A stretch of DNA of 64,000 nucleotides from Dichetophora obliterata. Its lineage: Eukaryota > Arthropoda > Insecta > Diptera > Sciomyzidae. The notes beneath the pieces are model-generated. The model worked only from the letters and a program-made list of their open reading frames with translations. It made no database searches and was not told the origin of the DNA. Below, one piece after another: positions 11,606-23,525 of the stretch. The position numbers and the translations under genes are program-made. The number at the start of each line of letters is the position of its first letter. Position 1 is the stretch's first letter. Location: positions 10,805,001 to 10,869,000 of the forward strand of contig OY986436.1 of assembly GCA_963920525.1 (NCBI GenBank), in the 5' to 3' direction.

Positions 11606-11852
11606 TGCCAGGGAAAAAAGACATCAGTCCGTATATTTTAGAGAATATTTTGAAATTATTGTGGAAAATGTCATCTGAAACTTATTTTGCTTTGTACGAG
11701 TTGTAATAAATATATTTCTGATCAAATGCTGATTTTTGAATATTTTTTTCATGAGTCTGAAGTACTTTTTTAAGTTGGGAAACTTTAAATTTGATTTTTC
11801 TCAAATTCCATTTGGCGTGACTTAGGTCGTTCTTCCCCAGCACCCTTCAACT

Positions 11853-12206
11853 GCTATACTCGTGCACTCTCAAGATTGTTAGCTTAACAGTGATGATGAT
11901 GGAAGTATTATTGCAAATGTGACAGAAGCTGTTCAACCAATGCACTATGGTCCAAGAACCCGGTTTTTGTGGCAATAAATAAGACAAGGCATATAGAGTG
12001 CCCAAACTTAGCACATTTACTTTTGGTTTTGTATTCATAAAATATTAACGACGTGGTTATGATCGATTCACTGCCCTATTATAAAAACTCTGTAAAATGA
12101 GTTGCAGAAGAGTTTAAAAAACAATATTTGGTATGTGTAAATGTAACATGAAAACAAAAGAAGTGAACAAAAAATGGGCATCATCTGCCCACGGACACGC
12201 CCGCCG
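11853..12206. other. Short unassigned stretch
   Basis: No gene or repeat end is recognised apart from the flanks of the two neighbouring elements. Confidence 0.5.
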
Positions 12207-13214
12207 CACAGTGCGCTTTTTTAATTTTAGGATGACATTTGAATTTTTTTTAAATTTTATAAAAAAATATTTTCATTCGTGAGATTATAAAAGATGTATT
12301 ATGAATGTGGTATTAAGAACTTGATGTATTGTATAGTTTTTTTAATAAAATTCATTAAAGTTGAAACTTGTTAAACAAAAATAAGCTCAATAATACCCAA
12401 AAAATAAAGTCAAGTTTAAACAATATATCGAGCACGAAGTATATTTCAAGGTTTTGTTTTTTTTTAATTTTTTTATGTCTTAATCGCCATTGAATTTAAT
12501 GTAAAATACAATAAAAAATGTTAATAAATAAAAATAAACAAATCGTTGACTGTATATTTTTCAAGAAATGAAAACTTAAGTAAAATTTAGTAGAAAATAT
12601 CTAGCTAATTGAGCATTATTAAAGTCGAAGGCTATAACTATCATAAAATATCATACTTCTAACTTCTGTTTCTGTAAAAACCTGCTGCATCTAGCTGCTC
12701 TTAAGAAAAACCACTTAATTTGAAAATAAGTCTTAACAATCAAATTTTGCCCTAAAATGCACTGATATCCAAGACAATTTGTTGGTACTCTTAACTTTAA
12801 AGAAAAAGAAAATAGAATTCATAATTTAAAACAAATTGTGACCTTATTTTGTATTAGCAACCATTTTTTAAAATTTTTTTTTTTGAAATTTCGTTAATTT
12901 GGTAATATTGTTTTATAGGAGATATATCTAAAAGTTATCCAATTTAAAATATTTTTAGCATGGCGTTTAAGTGAAGTTAAATTAACTAAATTTACTCTTT
13001 AAAAATGTAAATAAGCAATTTTATGAGGGTTTTATTTTATTAAAAAAATATGGTTTGTATGGGAGGTAGGCGATGCAGTTGACCTAGAATTCTAATTTTT
13101 TGTGCTGTTACTTAATTTAGGCTAAAACTCATTTTTACAAAATTTCATGGCCTAGCTTTTATAGTTTTGGAGATAATGCAAATGTCATCCTTAAATCGAA
13201 AAAAGCGCACTGTG
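12207..13214. mobile_element. CACAGTG-ended non-autonomous element, uninterrupted copy
   Basis: The 1008-bp unit is bounded by inverted ends starting CACAGTGCGCTTTTTT, followed on each side by AGGATGACATTTG; about 30 of the first 35 positions match. It has no coding capacity. A second copy at 34776-37249 matches it over its length but carries three insertions, so this copy shows the empty sites. The CACAGTG start resembles Transib ends, but the flanking 5-mers (CGCCG and TGCCA) do not form the expected duplication, so the superfamily stays open. Confidence 0.8.
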
Positions 13215-13992
13215 TGCCACACCAAATGTTTTTTATTCTAATGCGATTAAAAGCGTGTATATTTTATTACATTTGTGCAAAAAGAATGATTCGTTTTCTA
13301 CTGATCAAACAACCAATCAACAATATCATTGTAAAAAAATTTGTCTAAACCTAAAAACAAACTAACTGAATAAAGTAAACAATAATGCTTAATTAGTATT
13401 AATTACAACTGCAAAGTAAAATTTTGATGTACATTTTATATTTTTGTGATCACTTTCAGTAGGTATAAAAAAAGTTCAGAAATAAGAAGTAATCCCAAAT
13501 TCGAACTACCCGAAACAGCAAGTGGTTTTAATTTGTGAACCTCTACTGTATACTCAATTGAGTGAGCGTGTGTGTCAACAGTTTTCGGTGCTGGTTTTCT
13601 TTCAATTGAAATGCAAATTATTTTTACGTTGTTTTTGCAGCAGTTGTTGTTGTTGAAACGCCAAGGAAGTCCTTGTTGCTCAACAAAAAAAGAAAAAAAA
13701 AAACAACAAAGTCGAGCATCGTCCAGGTATGCAAAAACAAAAAAAGTAAAATGCATAAAAAAGCAAGCAACACAAAAAATAATAATAAACCAAAAAAATT
13801 CTTTGAATTTAATTCGGATTCAACATGCTGCCAGCCAGGATTCAACATTGAACATAATTAAAGTCCTTGCGGTGTAGTTCGGTGCATCGGTACTCATTCG
13901 TTTGGTTGTTTGAAGGACAAAATAATGAAAAGATGCAACCGAGCAAGGAGTAAACGAGTGACAGAGTTCAAAGAATTTGTTGTTCATGTTAA
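13215..13992. other. AT-rich DNA with A-rich low-complexity tract
   Basis: Apart from a purine-rich CAACAAAAAAAG-type tract around 13680-13800 nothing is recognised. Open frames here are Lys/Asn or Phe-rich shadows of that tract. Confidence 0.5.
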
Positions 13993-14649
13993 CCCTTTAC
14001 TGCACAGTAAGCCGAGCAGAAATTTTTCTGTGGATACAGTCATATAGTTATTAAGAAATCGGTATTTTACTGAGGTACTGGTTAAAAACATGACGCACTT
14101 TTTGATATTAATCCTGATCAGGTCACCCATCCTGTAAAAAAACTGATCAGATTTTGATAAGGACTACTTAAGCAAGGATGGTGGCCTCAGGAAAACCTGA
14201 TTGCCCCCTGATAAGATATTGACAAGAGCTATATTTCTATCATATCCAGCTTAAGCTCATGCTTAAAAATGATTTCCACTCGGGTAGTTGTTTTTCGTTA
14301 AAAATTTTATATCTCAAAAAAAAAGACCGGATCGAATATCTTTCTATCAAATATTTGTCTAGAAAAAAATACGGCATTCCTTAAATTTTTTCCAACTTTT
14401 ATATGGGCTGATACCAGTGTGCAACGTCTACGAAAATGTGGTATTTTATAAATTTTATTTATGTATGCTTAACTTTGCTGCTTCTTCTTAAAAAACTGTT
14501 TCCTTTTTTTGACTCTCTGGCTAAAACTAATATACTTCAATTTTTAGCTGTTATGCGAAAATTATTTATTTGATGTAACAGAACCATTAAATTGTTGTTT
14601 AGCAACTAATTTAGTTCGTTGCAGATCTGCAGCACGACACATTCAAGGG
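13993..14649. mobile_element. piggyBac-like MITE with TTAA target sites
   Basis: The 657-bp interval begins CCCTTTACTGC and ends CATTCAAGGG, with TTAA directly outside both ends (13989-13992 and 14650-14653). CCCTT ends within TTAA are the signature of piggyBac-type elements. It has no gene, and the inverted ends beyond CCCTT are weak, so this rests mainly on the TTAA plus CCCTT/AAGGG pairing. Confidence 0.6.
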
Positions 14650-15468
14650 TTAATATTGTTTTCATTGCATTTGTATTGGTCGTTGTAGTTGATGATGTTG
14701 TTGATGCTATTGTTGTTGCCGTTGATTGAGTTGTTAACGAAGGGCCACCTTTGGATTTGTTGCTTATTGTTGTTGTTTTTTTTGTTCTTGCTGCTCTTGT
14801 TGTTGGCTGAATAATTTCTGTGATCGTCTCGGCTTACGATATAAAATTGAGCAAAATTAAAGGACAAAATGAGATGCAATTAAAATTATGTTTGAGGTGT
14901 GTGTGTGTCTGTGTGTACTATTTTCTGTATAATTTTGCTGAGCCACCAGCAAAACAAGGTCAACAAAGAAATATTAATAATTTTTAAGGTAATTATTTTT
15001 TTCGATTATAGTCATGAATTTGGTTCGTTTAGCAAATGCTTCAAGCAAGAATATAATTGATTTGGAAAAAATTGTTGACAGGCCGAATGACAAAAATAAT
15101 TAAAAAAAAAAGATTAAAAAAATATTGGCAATTTTAATTATTTATTTTTATGTGTTTTTAAAGTATGAAAACATTTGTCGTTGAATTTTTTTAAAAAAGT
15201 CACAGTTTTGATGGTAAGCATAAACGTAAAATTCCTTTTTCTACAGTAAAATTCTGTTTTTTTCGTATCAAATTATCAAATTATCAAATTATCGTATCAA
15301 AATTATTTTAAAAAATTTCATCGTCTAAATACAAATTATTTCAAAACAAATTTATTTTGTATCATAATTTATTGATATAAATTTCTGGTGATGAATTTGT
15401 TGTTCTTGGTTATTTTTATGCTGGTTAAATTAAAGTGCTATTCAATCTTATATACATACTAGCTGATA
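14650..15468. other. Unique AT-rich DNA with GTT-rich microsatellite
   Basis: A GTT/GTTGAT-rich low-complexity tract lies at about 14675-14810; its minus-strand translation is Asn-rich. A GTGTGTGT tract lies near 14898-14917. I see no splice-bounded exon. Confidence 0.5.
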
Positions 15469-17711
15469 TACCCGGTGTTACTCGAGAGTCATTTATATAT
15501 ACATTTTAACATACACTTCTCGATTAAAAGTTTTTTAAAATCTGGAATAAGGAAAAACATGTTGTATTTTATTTGTAAGCTACCGTTAGAAAGGTAATTG
15601 AACGAACATTAATCCAAAAAAGTTTTGGAAAATTTTTGTTGTTGGTGGGTTCCATCTCTTGCGGTGAGCTAATTGAATTCAAAGAAGGGGTACGAAAAAC
15701 ATATTTTAAAAATTAAAAAGAATTTTAATATTAACTTAATTTTAAAGCAAGCAAAATTACCTTTTCAACAAAATAAAAATTATGGTGGGACTGAATGCGT
15801 CCTTGAGATATGGACATTTTTTCAAAGATTTATATTAAAAAATATATTGAACTTTTTAACAAAAAAAATTTTAATGAAATATATTAAAAACAGCGGACTT
15901 ATTGGCATGAAAAGTAAAAACTTTGATTTTCATATAATTTTTTTCTCATTATTAGCTATCAACGTTTTATGAAAATTCGTTGTACTAAAAATGATTGTAC
16001 CTACTAAAATTTCCATTAGCTGCGTTTTTTCATTGGAGATCAGGATCATATAATCGCATTTGCAAGCAAAGCAAAAACAACAAAAAATCTAGCAAGTGAG
16101 CTGGACATTTAAATTGATCCAATTCTATGTTTTTCAGTGTTGATGACGCTAAGTAGATGACGCTGCGACTGAAAAAACTGGCAGTACTGCATTATATTAC
16201 TTTTTAAAAGTTTGGTAGCAATAGCATTTTCGCAAAATATTTCGCAAAACTTATCTGCTTGCTGCATAAGAACATCAGAAATTCTTCTGTAAGCAGAAAA
16301 TAGCGCCACCTATCTGCAATCCTAAACGTGTGGGGTTAAATTTGAAGAAACTTTTCAAAAAACATTCAGCTATTCACCGCAAGGTTTTTAGTTTGTACAC
16401 ACAGTTCTTACAAATGTGGCGCCATCTATCTGTGAATTTAACGCACAGATCAAAACTAATGAAATAATTGTGCTGACCAGATGCGCATATGTTTTATTAT
16501 ATCGCCACATAGCTAAAACTGATTACATGAAAATATTAACTTTAACAGCATTCTTATTCACAGTCATTTTTTCGATTAAATTGTGATATATATACAACAT
16601 TTAAAGTACCATTGATAAAGAACTAAGTGACAACGGTGACACAATAGTGAGAAAAAATAGAGCCAACACAACAAAACAAATTTAAAAGGAGGGGGGCGGA
16701 GGGGGGCGGAGGGTGGGGAGGCAAAAAATAAGTAGTTCCACTATAAAGAAGATTTTATATAATCCAAAATAATCGTAAATACTTCAGACACACAACTGCA
16801 TTCTTAGAGATAAATGGGACGTTCAAACTATACAGAGAATTTTAAAACAAAAACTAAATTTTTTTAATAAATAGTCTGGTATGAAAAAATAGATTTTTAG
16901 CCATAACTTTTGATTGGAAAGAGATACTGGGGTAATTTTTTCACATAAATTATTTTTGAGACTTGACTTTTTTGTAAAAAATATAAAAACAACATTTTGA
17001 AAAAAATAAATTTCACGGCAGGTTCTTTTGATAACAAAAACAGTAAAATAATTTTTGCGCTTAACTGGATGAATTTTTGCAAATAAATGCTATGTCATAT
17101 GAAAGGTAGCCAGATGTGAAATTTTTAATTGATTTCATTTTTGCAACAACAACAATTTTTGAGTAATTTTTTGAGTAAAAAGTCAATATTTTGGACCTTT
17201 TTTGACATAATCATAAAACATATATACACTAACTTAACGGTACAGTTCAACCTATTATTGTGAAGTGATTTTATTGAACTTTTGAACAAAAAAAAAATTT
17301 GAATGAAATATATTAATGGACAGCGGAGATATTTGCATCGAAAGACCAAATTTTGATTTTCATGTCGTTTTTTTCTCATTCTTAGGTAACGATGTTTTAG
17401 GAAAAAGTTGTTGTACTGAAAATTTCTCCAATTTTGAAGATATGTGAGTGTTTTTGATGTCAAAATAACAAAAAATTTTTAAAATTAAATACACAAAAAT
17501 CTCCGATACTAAAAAGTTTTATAATAACAAAATTACCGTTAGTTGAAAAATTTCAGAGGGGGCGTGGCAAAAACTAAGTATGTAACATTTTAAGTTGGGA
17601 TGCACTTAATATGTATACCTAGTTTGAGCGAAATAAATTCAGCCGTTCAGATTTGTATAAAGGCCAAACAAACAAACAAACAAACAGAAAATGAGTTTTA
17701 TTATTATAGAT
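15469..17711 (+). mobile_element. CTAGCTGA-type non-autonomous repeat, long copy B
   Basis: The left end is CTAGCTGATATACCCGGTG. The right end runs through ACAAACAAACAAACAAACAG to TTTTATTATTATAGATATAG. The same pair of ends bounds the copy at 21278-22412. Inside, a phrase of about 150 bp around GAAATATATTAA and ATTTTTTTCTCATT occurs twice (15840-15995 and 17285-17430). No gene is visible. Such CTAGCTGA...ATATAGAT repeats are common in insects; I cannot assign a superfamily. Confidence 0.7.
16688..16722 (+). other. Guanine-rich tract, possible G-quadruplex
   Basis: Two runs of six G and further runs of three and four G occur within about 35 bp, in a region that is otherwise very AT-rich. This satisfies the simple four-run rule for a G-quadruplex. 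Confidence 0.6.
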
Positions 17712-18214
17712 ATAGTTGGAATGGATTTCGGAAAAATATGAAATTATAATTTATAATTTCGGAAAAATATGAAATTATAATTTTTGCTGTAGTAAAGAAC
17801 TTATATGCATTTCAAATTCAAAATTGAAATGAGGCTAACAAAACATATTTTTAATATGGAATAAATATAATAGTAGTCAATATAATAAATAGCTCGAATT
17901 TATTATATTTAAAAAATAAATGTATTTTTTATAGCACAACAACCATGTGCAGTCTCTGCATATGTAAGAGAATTTTTTGTAGTTACATACCCAGTGGGCA
18001 TTTTAGCTAGTGTCACGCAAAAAAAGGCGTGCTAGTAGTGCTTTTATTGGCGTCAATTTACCTTCCATGACCACTGTATTGATGAGTGCTTTTGAAAGGC
18101 CTACCTATTGAAGGTTCTGAGTCTTTTCATGTTTTTTTATACGAAAATTTTTTAAAAAAATAAAATAAACAAACTGAAATTTAAAAAAAACTGAATTTAA
18201 AATAAACAAACTTT

Positions 18215-20012
18215 TTTTTTTTCTAGCTGGGTTCCGAACTCAGGTCTCCGAGTTCTAACACATTATATATCATATTATTTGAAAACTGTTATATGGAAAA
18301 ATTCGGAGTCTTTTCTTATATTTTTGTAAACAGAAGATTTTTTTAAAAAAATTAATTTAAAAAAATAAAAAATACATATTGAAAAATTTCTTAAAAAATT
18401 AAGAAAAAATTATAAATTAAAAAAACTGAATTTAAAAAATAAACAATACATTTTTTTTGTCCGAGCTAGGTCTCGAATCCAGGTCTCCGAATTCGAAAAC
18501 ATTACATATACTATTATTTGAAAATTTTTATATGAAAAAATTTTGAGCCTTTTCTTATATTTTTGTATAAAGAAATTTTATAAAAAAAATTCCAAAAAAA
18601 TTTTTAAATGAACAGAAAAATTTGTAAAAAAATAAAGATTATAAAAATATAAAAAATTTATTTTAAAAAATTAAAAAAAAATGTAGAAGACATAATAAAT
18701 TTAAAAAAAAACAAAATTTTTGAAGACCCAGGTCTTCGAATTCTAACACATTACATATCATATTATTTGAAAACTTTTATATGAAAAAATTCTGAGTGTA
18801 ATCTTTTTTTGTATTAAGATTTTTAAAAAAAAAATTAAAAAAATTTTAAATGAACAGAAAAATTTGTAAAAAAATATACACTAAAAAAAATAAAAAATAC
18901 ACTTTGAAAAAATTTAAAAAAAATTTAAAAGAAATCATAAATTTAAAAAGAACTGAATTTAAAAAAAACAAATTTTTTTTTTGTCCGAGCTGGGTATCGA
19001 ACCCAGGTCTCTGAATTCGAACACATTACATATAATATTATTTGAAAACTTTAATATGAAAAAATTCTGAGCCTTTTTTTATATTTTTGTATAAAGAAAT
19101 TTAACAAAAAAAATTCCAAAAAAAAAAAATTTTAAATGAACACAAAATTTTGTTAAAACTGAAGATTAAAACAAATAAAAAATACATGTTAAAAAATTAA
19201 AATAAAAATGTAGAAGACATTATAAATTAAGAAAAAAACAAAAATTTTTTTTTGTCCAAGCTGAATCTCGAACCCAGGTCTTCGAATTCTAACTCATTAT
19301 ATATCATATTATTTGAAAACTTTTATATGGAAAAATTCAGAGTCTTTTCTTATATATTTGTATAAAGAAATTTTACAAATATATTTTAAAAAAATTTGAA
19401 ATGAACAGAAAAATTTGTAAAAAAATATAGACTAAAAAAAACAATTTGAAAAAATTTAAAAAAAAAATTTAGAAGAAATCATAAATTTAAGAAGAACTGA
19501 ATTTAAAAAAACCAAAATTTTTTGTCCGAACTGGGTCTCGAACCTAGGTCTCCGAATTCTAACACATTATATATCATATTATTTGAAAACTTTTATATGA
19601 AAAAATTCTGAGCCATTTCTTATATTTTTGTATAAAGAAATTTCACAAAAAAAAAATTCCAAAAACAATTTAAATGAACAGAAAAACTTGTAAAAAATAA
19701 AGATTAAAAAAAAAATAAAAAATAAATGTTAAAAAATTAAAATAAAAATGTATAAGACATTATAAATAAAAAAAAACAAATTTTTTTTTTGTCCGAGCTG
19801 GATCTCGAACCCAGGTCTTCAAATTATAACACATTAGATATCATATTATTTGAAAACTTTTATGTGAAAAATTCTGAGTCTAATCTTATTAAGAAATTAA
19901 AAAAAAAAAATTAAAAAAATTTTCTAATGAACAGAAAAATTTGTAAAAAACATAGATTAAAAAAAAAATAAAATGACATTTTTTTGTTCGAGATGGTTTT
20001 CGAACGCGCCTA
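18215..20012 (-). repeat. Seven-unit tandem array with tRNA T-arm-like boxes
   Basis: Units recur at AGGTCT positions 18242, 18481, 18730, 19005, 19276, 19546 and 19813, a period of 239-275 bp, with a decayed eighth near 19995. On the minus strand each box reads close to GACCTGGGTTCGAGACCCAG, a T-stem/loop with the pol III B-box core GGTTCGA. Next to it lies the conserved phrase ACACATTATATATCATATT. The spacer is poly-A/T-rich. This looks like a SINE- or tRNA-derived monomer amplified as a satellite. Confidence 0.75.
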
Positions 20013-20067
20013 AAAGCTTGCTTTCATTTGTACTGACTGATGCAAAATAAGCGAAAGTTTGTAAAAA

Positions 20068-20118
20068 CAACTACGATAGACGAGTGGATAAGGTGTCGGA
20101 CCGGCACATGAGAAGACA
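20068..20118 (+). repeat. tRNA 5'-half-like segment (A-box)
   Basis: The plus strand reads GATAGACGAGTGGATAAGG followed by TGTCGGACC. This resembles the D-arm and anticodon-stem start of Ser/Leu-type tRNAs, including an A-box. No matching 3' half follows on the same strand. It lies just inside the right flank of the TIR element. Confidence 0.5.
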
Positions 20119-20347
20119 TGGCTTTTTTATTTCTAGTAGATATTTATATCGCTTTTCTTTCTAACATGCATTCTCAAAAAGGGATTCTAGCAGGCCTTTT
20201 TAGAGTCTTGAGAGAGGAAGGCCTGGAAAATGTTCTTGTTTCATATAAAAAAGTTAATGAGCTTTTATATGAGTGCGGAAGGGCTAAAAAAATCCTTACG
20301 ATGGCCTGCTAGAAGCGCTTCGAAGCCCTGCTTTTGCCCACTGGGTA

Positions 20348-21277
20348 CTGGCTCTGATGTTACATATACGGTATTATTTATTGTATTAATCTTGCGGAAG
20401 ATTAAGAAAGCAGCTGATATGTGTTTATATCAGAGTGCGTAAAGCAATCAAAATGCGCTCCCGCTCTTTTGAGTTATTTTTTTATCTATGAGTTTATCTT
20501 TTTATAATATTCAGAGCGAATACGGATAAAATGTTCATACTTCTTGAACTCCTCAACCAGAGCTCCTTTATAGGGTTATGGTTTTCGAGAGCGAGCTCGT
20601 TCGAACTGCCAAAATGGATGAAAAAAAGCAAGAAAATAAATGCATAGATCAAAGAAAAGCACAGTGACAATTCAAGCAGAAGCCGGAAAAGTGCCGCAAC
20701 CTTTTAAATGAACCTTGTCCTCAACTGCTTTCCTCGTTCGTGAGTTTGTATGCTGAGAAATTTAAAAGAAAGACGTCGTGTTGGTGAGAGATGTTGAGTT
20801 TTCATCGCTCGTGAATTTTGTAATAATAAGCTCATTGAATCCCTCGCTTTCATTTGAAGCAAAACTTTAGTTAAATACTCTTAGCACATTTAAATCAATA
20901 ATATTAATATTAAAAATTCTTAATAATATATTTAATTAAAGAACTTAAAAAAATCATTATATTTTATAAAATTATAAGAAACTGAGGTAAAAAAACAAAA
21001 AGGAATATTTTAAAATTTATTAAGTACTTAAATGTTTTATTAAAAAATGCAAAGAAATATAGTTAATCATAAAACACGTATTTATTTTTAATTAACAAGA
21101 ACACTTGTTGAGCCAATAAATGAGCGAACGGAAAAATTCCAGGGAAATGAGTTAATCTTTGCATACTATGAAAGAGAGAAGCAAAAGTTTTGATCACTCC
21201 GAATGTCTAACATGAGGAGCGCTCAAGAAATTTTTTACCATTATTATTTCTTATAGTTATATATATATATATATATA
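20348..21277. other. AT-rich DNA, nothing recognised
   Basis: Several GAGCGAGCTCG-like short palindromes and an (AT)n tract at 21258-21276 are visible. No gene or element boundary is. Confidence 0.5.
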
Positions 21278-22412
21278 CTAGCTGAACCCGGTGTGCTTCG
21301 CTACCCCCCTCGTATAAAATAAAATTAAAAGTATTTATATATTTACAAAAATTTATTTATTTAATTTAATTATTGCAATGCTTCGCCTCTTTTTTTGTTG
21401 TAAACCAATTAGAATTCAGCACTGAATCGCATGTAATTTGCTTCATGCTCCCCCTTTTTATTTTTAGACCAATCAAAAAGCAGAAATTACACAATCAGCT
21501 GTTTCGCAGTCAGTTGTGGGAGAATGAGAATGGGGTTACCCCACTCTCTATTTTAATTAACACGTATTATAAAATCAGCTGTTTTGAAGGCAGTGAATGA
21601 GGCATCACTGAGGCATCAGCTGTTTTGAAGGCAGGAAGAAAGAGAATGGGGTTACCCCACTCTCTATTTTAATTAATATGTATTTTAAATTTGTGGTAAA
21701 GCCGTTAATAAACGTAGTAAAAAAGTAGGTGCAGAAGTGTGCATGGTCGAAAAATATTATCATGTAATAAGTATTCCTGAGTCAAAGCTGAACGCTGTGA
21801 AAATGTAAGATCGGTTATCAGGTCCAGCCTCCAATATATCGCAAACAAAGGGGCGTGCTCCGCCCACTTTTCTTTTGGTACGTATTTCTATTCATGCCAA
21901 TACCATATATAGCAAATACTGCCGCCGTTGGTCAAAAAATGCCCAAGATATGACGGTTTTAAATTTTGGGTTATATGGGCGAGGTCACGCCCTTCGTCCA
22001 CTCACAACTTTATGTAGTCAAGAATTTATTATTTCGTAAGAATATCCTATTGTGAAAATTTAATGACGATCGGTCCAGTAGTTAAGACTATATTGCGATT
22101 TTTAATTTTCCTAAAAAGGGGCGTGGTCCCACCCACTTTTCTCCTGGCACGTATTCCTAATCATGCCAATACCATAAGTACTAAATAGCATCAACGTAGG
22201 TCAAAAAATGCCCAAACATGGCGATTTAAATTTTTGGGTTATATGGGCAGTGCCACGCCCCTATGTCCAATAAAAACTTCATATAGCCTATTATTCTTTC
22301 AAGAGTCATAGTAAAATGCAGTGAAAGTTTCAGGAAGATCGGTCCAAGGGTTTGGCCTCCTATAAAGCACAAACAAACAAACAGACAGACATTCATTTTT
22401 ATATATATAGAT
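21278..22412 (+). mobile_element. CTAGCTGA-type repeat, copy C
   Basis: It begins CTAGCTGAACCCGGTGTGCT and ends ACAAACAAACAGACAGACAT then TTTTATATATATAGAT. It contains two internal direct repeats. A phrase around TGGGGTTACCCCACTC recurs 116 bp apart (21531 and 21647). A unit of about 278 bp starts at GGGGCGTG (21850 and 22128) and includes TGCCAATACCAT. It is non-coding. Confidence 0.75.
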
Positions 22413-23161
22413 AGCTTAAGCCCGGCGCGTTGCTGCCGCGGCCCCGTTGCCAAACGCGAATAAAATGTTATCTGTGAAACTGTATATGTAAATTGTGGTC
22501 GAATACTCAATTCCATGGCTGTGCGACCTATAACTCAAAAGCTGTAGAATTTCTCAAATTTTGGTTGCATGGGAGGTGACACGCCCCCTTGTTCAACGCC
22601 ATACAAAGTTATCAGTAAAACTGCATGTGTAAATTGAGTTCGAATGCTGAATTCCGAGGCTTTGTTTGCTTTGTTTGATTGACTCAAAAGCTATTCGATA
22701 TCGCAAATTTGGGTTGTATAAGAGGTGCCACGCCCCTTTGTCCAACTCCCATAAAATTTTATCAGTAAAACGCCACGTGTAAATTGTGGTCGAATTTCGA
22801 ATTCCAATGATGTGCGGCCTATAACTCCAAAGCTATTCGATATCGCAAATTTGGGTTGTATGGGAGGTGCCACACCCCCTTGTCCAACTCTCACAAAATT
22901 TTATCTGCGAAGCGGCACGTGTAAATTGTCGAATACCAAATTCCGAGGCTAAACGGCTTATAACTCCAAAGATATTCGATATCGCAAATTTGGGTTGTAT
23001 GGGAGGTGCCACGCCCACTGTTAGTAGGAGGTTGAAATATACTTTACGACCTATTCTCATACCTACAAAATATACATACAAAATTTCATGAAAATCGGTC
23101 GAGCCGTTTCGAAGGAGTTCGATTACGTACCCCGTGACAGAAGAATTTTATATATTAGATA
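22413..23161 (+). repeat. CTAGCTGA-related copy D with four 140-150 bp tandem units
   Basis: A new copy starts immediately after copy C with TAGCTTAAGCCCGGCG and ends near AGAATTTTATATATTAGAT. Its core is a tandem array. The phrase CTATTCGATATCGCAAATTT, or a variant of it, lies at 22542, 22691, 22833 and 22972. Each unit then has GGTTGTATGGGAGGTGCCAC and TGTAAATTGTGGTCGAAT. The same unit recurs at 60075-60600. Confidence 0.8.
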
Positions 23162-23316
23162 CATTTTTAAATGTGCTTCAATATTTTTTTTGAAAAGATG
23201 ATAAAATTTTATGTAGATATTTATACTGGCTGTGTTTCTTTAAAATCGACGAGATCTACATAAAATTTTCTCAGCTTTTTTTAAAAAAAAAATATGAAAA
23301 TACATTTAAAAATGGG
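23159..23316. repeat. Imperfect 158-bp foldback
   Basis: The left part (ACATTTTTAAATGTGCTTC ... AAAATTTTATGTAGAT) and the right part (ATCTACATAAAATTTT ... AAAATACATTTAAAAATG) are inverted copies of each other, with about 55-60 bp arms and a short middle. Confidence 0.65.
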
Positions 23317-23525
23317 GCAAGGGCGTAAAAATAAGAATTTCGTTTTTAACCTCACTTTTTAGAGTTTTTTTCAAACGTTTTAAATATGGGATTTTTTTTT
23401 GAAAAGGTCATAATTTTTTATACAATTGCACATTATTGCCAGCTCTGGTGAGCGAATTATCATACCGAAAGTTTAAATCTGCAAAATCCACGATTTCAAT
23501 TTCCAGTCACTTTGTCATTTGTCAA

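Larger units (their letters stand above)
9307..11848 (+). mobile_element. Sola-like DDD/E DNA transposon with AACT target duplication
   Basis: The element is 2542 bp. Its ends are inverted: GAAGGGAGGTGGGGAAAAAC at the left, and GAAGGGTGCTGGGGAAGAAC read inward from the right. The 4-bp sequence AACT lies on both sides (9303-9306 and 11849-11852). The single gene inside encodes a protein with D, D and H/D motifs of a family widespread in insects and cnidarians. The 4-bp target duplication and the motif set recall the Sola superfamily. I give that name as a probable assignment only, because no alignment could be run. Confidence 0.8.
17988..20347. mobile_element. TIR element carrying an internal tRNA-like tandem array
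   Basis: A perfect 13-bp inverted pair TACCCAGTGGGCA (17988-18000 and 20335-20347) bounds 2360 bp. The left flank of unique sequence (18001-18200) and the right flank (20060-20334) enclose a tandem array. There is no coding region. The target duplication is not clear. It shares the start TACCCA with the element at 37514-38045, which also contains a tRNA-like segment. Confidence 0.7.

Noticed and set aside
12207..13214. Firm assignment of the CACAGTG element to Transib
   Set aside because: No 5-bp target duplication is visible at this copy and no transposase is linked to it.
13436..13877. Overlapping 60-106-residue open frames
   Set aside because: They are translations of an A-rich/CAA low-complexity tract on both strands and have no domain.
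14643..14879. Asn-rich 78-residue frame
   Set aside because: It is a translation of a GTT microsatellite, without splice or family support.
20118..20442. Two overlapping 64-70-residue frames
   Set aside because: They lie within the right flank of the TACCCAGTGGGCA element and show no domain.
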